Shown here piece after piece: positions 55,420 to 59,134 of a DNA stretch of 59,134 bases. The stretch is from assembly GCA_019391515.1 (NCBI GenBank), contig JAHXQP010000016.1, positions 1 through 59,134 of the forward strand, written 5' to 3'. The notes beneath the pieces were generated by a model, which worked only from the letters and a program-made list of their open reading frames with translations, searched no databases and was not told the DNA's origin. The stretch comes from Clostridiaceae bacterium. GTDB taxonomy: Bacteria > Bacillota > Clostridia > Tissierellales > Sporanaerobacteraceae. A program made the position numbers and the translations under genes. Positions within the stretch are counted from its first letter, which is position 1. Each line of letters opens with the position of its first letter.

Positions 55420-57265
55420 TTATTTTATTATTTCTTTTATACAGACAAATAACTCTTCAATCTCACTTAATAAATCTTTCCCTGTAATATCTCCGGCTAA
55501 ATAAAGACCTAGCTCTGGTTTAGTCAGCATTTCATAGGATTTTTTAGATACTTCTTTCACTAATTCATCAGAAAACTTATAGCTATCGTACTTTATTTTT
55601 TCTATATCTGTCTCTAACCACTCCTACCCATATATTTTTGGTCTATTTTTATTCAATACCTTTGCTAAATATTGAGATGAAAAACTATCCTCAAATTCTT
55701 TATTTCCTATGAAAATAACATTTTCTTTGAAAAAATCATCTAAAAATTTTTCATATTCTTCATCAGCACAATTAATTAAAATCCTGTTATTTGGTTTCAT
55801 TAAGTTTTCTTTGTTAAACTTTTCAGAGTCTTTGTCTAAAAAGACTACCGTTAAATCTCTTTTATTTTTAATTAATAGCTGAGCCATTTCCTCCTAAATT
55901 AATTAATGAAATACCATCTTCGGCCATAGATAAACCTACTAACTTTTTGTATACTATAGGTAAAAAATTCACTTCAGTTGGACCTTAAACTAAAACAAAA
56001 CATTTTTCAAAAAATATATGACTATTCGATAATCCCATTTCTCTACACATATTATGAATAAATTTTTCTATTTCTTCATCACCATCTGAATCTAAATATT
56101 CTATTGATGTTGTTCTTTCTTCACTTCTTTTAATATAATTTATATAATCTGTCGGAGAAGAATCAATCATAAACAAAGAATGAGTGCATATTACAACCTG
56201 AGTTTTTCCATACTTGGTATTTGATTTTATGGTTTTAAATAGTTTTCTTTGCGCTTCAATATGTAAATTATTATCCGGCTCATCATAACACCTAATAATA
56301 CTTCTCTATCCCACTTCAGATACATTTCTTGTCCATTCCATTATAGGCATAAATGTTCTTTTTTTCGTCCCTTATCCCTTATCATCTAAATCCTGTACCA
56401 TTCCAGTATTATCTTTAACTTTTATAAATGCATTTTTTAAACCAGAACTTAAATCTATCTCTGGTTCTACGGAAACATCTTCAATTTTATCATTATACTC
56501 CTTCACATTATCAATTAACTTATTAGAAGCGTCTATTAGATTATCGCTAACTTTATTCATTATTTCTTTTATTTTACATATTCTTTCTCCTGATTCATCA
56601 AAATCATAAATTTCATTCTCAAATACTTCCTGCAGTGTTTTCAGCACTATATTGTTCGGATTCTTATAATCATCAACATTATATCTTATAAATTTAGACA
56701 TAAAATTCTTAGTTTCATTATATTTTATAGCTACCTAGCCATATTTATAAATTAAGTAATTATTCTTATTTTCATCTATATACTTTTCTACTGCTTCTTT
56801 TCTTAAATCTTGATTTTCTTCTTCTTTTAATCTAATATCAGTTAACAAAATTTTTAATTCAGTTGCCTTCATATTTTTATATGTATATAGTCTTTCATCT
56901 TTAAACTTTCTTCCATAAAAATAAGTACTATCATTGCCATCTTTATTAAATACTCTTTTTAATTTTTAATTTTCATCTTTATCTAAATATTTTTTTAGAG
57001 ATGTTTTTTCCCTACTATTTATCTTAAATAAGATCTTACCAATTATTTCATCTTCCTGAATAATTTCAGAACCTTCAGCTGAATTTCCTTGAAAAAAATC
57101 ACTTCTATTAACCTTCTCATATCCAATCATTAAATCTAAAAAATCTATTATTGTAGTTTTTCCACAATCATTTTCACCAATAAAAGTAGTTAAATCATGG
57201 AATGGTATATCATCTAAACATTTATGATATCTAAAATTTTTAATAGATAATTTTTAAATTTTCAT
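55420..57265 (-). pseudogene. OLD-family ATPase/TOPRIM nuclease, inactivated by many stops
   Basis: From the ATG at 57265 one frame encodes an SMC/OLD-type ATPase: KNFRYHKCLDDIPFHDLTTF, Walker A FIGENDCGKTT, a coiled middle, GTKKRTFMPI, Walker B CYDEPDNNLH and H-loop VICTHSLFMID, then the TOPRIM domain (GPTEVNFLPIVYKKLVGLSM, VVFLDKD). Six in-frame stops lie at 57254, 56966, 56735, 56372, 56306 and 55985 with no frame change between them; the last replaces the conserved Glu before GPTE. A frameshift near 55880 and a TAG at 55624 follow. OLD nucleases act in anti-phage defence, including as effectors of Eco8-type retrons. A reverse transcriptase lies 570 bp upstream. Confidence 0.85.
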
Positions 57266-57268
57266 AAC

Positions 57269-57564
57269 TTATGAATGTACACCCCAATCTCTTTAAATAT
57301 ACCAGTTTATTTTCCAATTTATATAATCAGATGGATTAAAATATTTATTAGCAATTTGAATATTAATTACTTGATCTGGACGTATAGACAAATTATGACT
57401 TCCTTCTGGACTATCAATATCTAATACATGGTATCTATCAACGATAGACCATAGTCAAAAGGAACACAAAACCTAGTTATAATTCTCTTTTCATCTGAAT
57501 TAAACTTCATTATTATTATTCTTTTATTTTGAATAGCATATATGAGGTTTTCATAATTAGACAT
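57269..57564 (-). pseudogene. Small protein gene between retron and nuclease, frameshifted
   Basis: From the ATG at 57564 (AGGAGG site) the frame reads MSNYENLIYAIQNKRIIIMK and RFCVPFDYG, then shifts near 57440-57455 to continue DRYHVLDIDSPEGSHNLSIR, IANKYFNPSDYINW, a TAA, and RDWGVHS to the stop at 57269. The total is about 98 residues. It resembles small SH3/WYL-like hypothetical proteins that accompany mobile and defence genes, but I cannot name the family. It ends three bases before the nuclease gene, so both were one operon. Confidence 0.6.
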
Positions 57565-57762
57565 AAAAATACCTCCTATTTATATTTTTTACATATTTCT
57601 CTTTACAATATGTAATACTTCTATAAAAGAATGTTATTTCCTCTAATAAATTAAAATAATCTTCTGATTTTTTTGATTTAACTTAAAAAATAGAAAGCTT
57701 ATAAATTATCATTTAATAATTAAGCTTTTTTTCCAATCTATATTTTTTCTTCAAAAAAAATA

Positions 57763-57804
57763 ATACTCCTCCTAAAATAGTAAGTTCTACTTTGTGGGGA
57801 GTAT
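57763..57804 (-). terminator. Terminator after the retron reverse transcriptase
   Basis: ATACTCC pairs with GGAGTAT, with additional inner pairs, and the minus strand continues into a T8 tract. It lies 27 bp past the RT stop codon and so separates the RT from the nuclease operon. Confidence 0.75.
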
Positions 57805-57830
57805 ATAATAACTAATTTCCTTTTGTATTA

Positions 57831-58801
57831 CTATTCCTCTAAAAAACTAACTTTAAATTTATCCTTAATACCTAACTTTTTAATATATTTAGTCATTTGA
57901 ATAAATGTATTAAAATCTACGTGCTTAATAAAAGCAAGCTTTCCATATATCTCTAAACTAGGGCTTTTTTTATTTACTTTTATTTCATTAAATATTTGTG
58001 CTCTTAGAAACCTTTTATACTTCCTAGTAACTCTTACATTATCATTATTAACTAATAATCCTGTAACTATTTTAGATGTATCTTTTCCATATATTTTAAA
58101 GGATTTACGACTATTTATCTCTAAAAAATGATATCCTTTTACTTTATCAATTATAAAATATTTAGCCTCCTTAAGAGGAGTTTTTCTATCACAAGATAAA
58201 ATTATATCATCAGAATATCTTGTATAATTTATATTTCTATTTATGCAATAATCATACATTTCTTCATCAAAATTCTTTAATAAAATATTAGTAATATATG
58301 GTGAAGTTACTGCTCCTTGTGGGAGTAATCCTTTATAAGTACACATATTTGCAAAAATATTAGACATCTTCATAGAATATCCAAATTCATTAAACATAAA
58401 AAAATTTTTGCTCTTGGTATTGACGAGAAAAAATCTTTAAAATCTGCTTTCATAATATATTGTTTTTCTTTATGTATAGATGCATTGCGTTTTATACCAA
58501 ACTCTGTTCCTTTTCGATAAGCCATAGCACTTTCATGTAGCTTTACTTTTTCTAATATATTTCTCAAAATCCAGGCTTGTATTACTTTTAATGTATATTT
58601 AGGTGCTATGATTTTCCTCATATTATTACTACTTTTCTTAGGTATATAAAATTCTTTATAATAAGTATATGAATGTAATGATATCTTTCTTAATATAGTT
58701 TCACTTACTAGTAATTTATTTGCAAAATCCTCTAGCGTGTTAATAATAGGCATTTCACTTCTAGCTAAAAGCTTTTCTCTAGTAGTCTTACAATAATCCA
58801 T
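57831..58801 (-). pseudogene. Retron reverse transcriptase, split by one frameshift
   Basis: Starting at the ATG at 58801 (GAGGTGAG site) the first frame gives palm motif A KADFKDFFSSI and the retron X-region motif NASIH (NAxxH). It stops near 58370. A one-base change in the A7 run at about 58390-58400 restores the second frame: KGLLPQGAVTSPYITN, the catalytic YTRYSDDIIL (YSDD variant of YADD), and the retron Y-region VTGLLVNNDNVRVTRKYKRFLRAQIF. Together about 320 residues, a normal retron RT length. The cognate msr-msd RNA lies immediately upstream. A homopolymer frameshift could be real decay, a sequencing error or phase variation. Confidence 0.88.
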
Positions 58802-58822
58802 ATGTTCTCACCTCAAAAAATC

Positions 58823-58989
58823 AGGCTGTTTTCTTACTCTAATTTATGTGAACAATTCTTTGTATACAGCATGAAAATGCTGTATATGAAGAATTGTGAA
58901 GTAATTAAATATCTTACTAATTTTCATTTAACTGACGAAACATCAGTCACCATTTCAATATTATTGAAAATTCACTAAGAAAACAGCCT
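58823..58989 (-). ncRNA. Retron msr-msd non-coding RNA
   Basis: On the minus strand the a1 arm AGGCTGTTTTCTTA (58989-58976) is exactly complementary to the a2 arm (58836-58823). The base after a1 is G (58975), the position of the branching guanosine in known retrons (TTAG). Next come two msr hairpins: 58969-58953 (TTTCAAT...ATTGAAA) and 58947-58931 (ACTGA-TGTTTCG-TCAGT), whose TGTTTCG loop equals that of the Ec86 msr. Then the msd forms a long hairpin, 58897-58852, with stem ACAATTCTT...AAGAATTGT and inner stem TATACAGCAT/ATGCTGTATA. The RT gene starts 21 bp downstream. The RNA gene looks intact. Confidence 0.9.
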
Positions 58990-58998
58990 ATAATGATA

Positions 58999-59134
58999 TG
59001 ATACTTCCAAAGTAGACAGTCTAATTAATTAAAATTAGACTATCTACTTGGAGGTATTTTTTATGGGAAGAAAACCAAAGTACAGTAAAGAAGTAAAAAT
59101 TAAAGCTTGCAAAGATTATGAGAAAGGTCGTATT
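58999..59134 (+). mobile_element. IS3-family insertion sequence, left end (continues off the window)
   Basis: A left end beginning near TGATACTTCCAAAGTAGACA, followed by a 25-bp imperfect inverted repeat (59001-59057) and an orfA start. It abuts the retron a1 arm by about 10 bp, so it probably removed or replaced the retron's native promoter. The right end is not in the window. Confidence 0.7.
59063..59134 (+). CDS. IS3-family transposase OrfA, N-terminal part
   Basis: The ATG at 59063 follows a GGAGG site. The 24 visible codons (MGRKPKYSKEVKIKACKDYE...) are the start of an IS3/IS911-type OrfA with a helix-turn-helix. The gene runs off the right edge. Confidence 0.8.
   Translation, partial: MGRKPKYSKEVKIKACKDYEKGRI

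Noticed and set aside
58823-58989. The repeats around 58.8-59.0 kb considered as a CRISPR or as IS inverted ends
   Set aside because: Only two complementary arms are present, no spacers, and the internal hairpins and adjacent RT match a retron msr-msd; the IS end is separate and starts near 58999.

Overview
The window reads as chromosome of a low-GC, anaerobic, amino-acid-fermenting Firmicute, most likely a Clostridia/Tissierellia-type bacterium. This is inferred from the AT-rich sequence, strong AGGAGG ribosome-binding sites, T-box leaders, a lysine-fermentation gene (3,5-diaminohexanoate dehydrogenase), indolepyruvate:ferredoxin oxidoreductase, a flavodiiron protein with a rubredoxin fusion, and two RocR-like sigma-54 activators with matching -24/-12 promoters. 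No tRNA or rRNA gene was seen. Nearly all genes are on the minus strand.

Layout. 0-4.6 kb: the start of kdd, an NhaC-family transporter and a PAS/sigma-54 activator, with -24/-12 promoters in front of kdd and nhaC; two paralogous small membrane proteins flank this block. 4.7-8.9 kb: an RND efflux pump and its lipoprotein adaptor. 9-13 kb: pyrG and iorAB. 13.2-17.7 kb: capsule/exopolysaccharide genes (CpsB phosphatase, CpsD kinase, CpsC/Wzz, FlaA1/CapD dehydratase) and an unlisted small membrane ORF. 17.9-20.2 kb: a MATE exporter divergent from a MerR regulator across a 19-bp-spacer promoter. 20.2-22.7 kb: a PNAG-type glycan operon. 22.8-26 kb: a flavodiiron protein next to a triple-fusion acyl-CoA dehydrogenase/EtfA/rubredoxin. 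26.4-28.1 kb: an ECF-like sigma factor with an unknown repeat protein. 28.4-31.2 kb: an amino-acid ABC importer behind two tandem T-boxes. 31.2-31.5 kb: a compact type I toxin/antitoxin with a 36-aa holin-like toxin. 31.6-34.6 kb: a YfcC carrier and isoaspartyl dipeptidase. 34.7-40 kb: an ABC exporter with a two-component system and shared direct-repeat sites.

40-43.3 kb is a scarred stretch: a frameshifted ASCH-domain gene, IS3 and IS256 fragments and a HepT/MntA toxin-antitoxin pair. 43.7-53.5 kb returns to amino-acid/peptide metabolism: membrane dipeptidase plus DUF819 transporter under a paired operator, XRE regulator, a Tm-1-like pair, and an NhaC-like transporter plus alanine-dehydrogenase-family enzyme under a sigma-54 promoter with its own activator.

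53.9-59.1 kb is a decayed defence island: a CHAT-protease gene (one 5-bp duplication and three stops), an OLD-type ATPase/TOPRIM nuclease (seven in-frame stops and one frameshift), a small broken gene, and a retron. The retron has a reverse transcriptase with NAxxH, QGAxxSP, YxDD and VTGL motifs, split by one frameshift, and a well-formed msr-msd RNA gene with 14-bp a1/a2 repeats. An IS3-family element abuts the retron RNA and runs off the right edge. The retron with its OLD-type neighbour and the acyl-CoA dehydrogenase/EtfA/rubredoxin-flavodiiron pair are the most interesting parts of the window.
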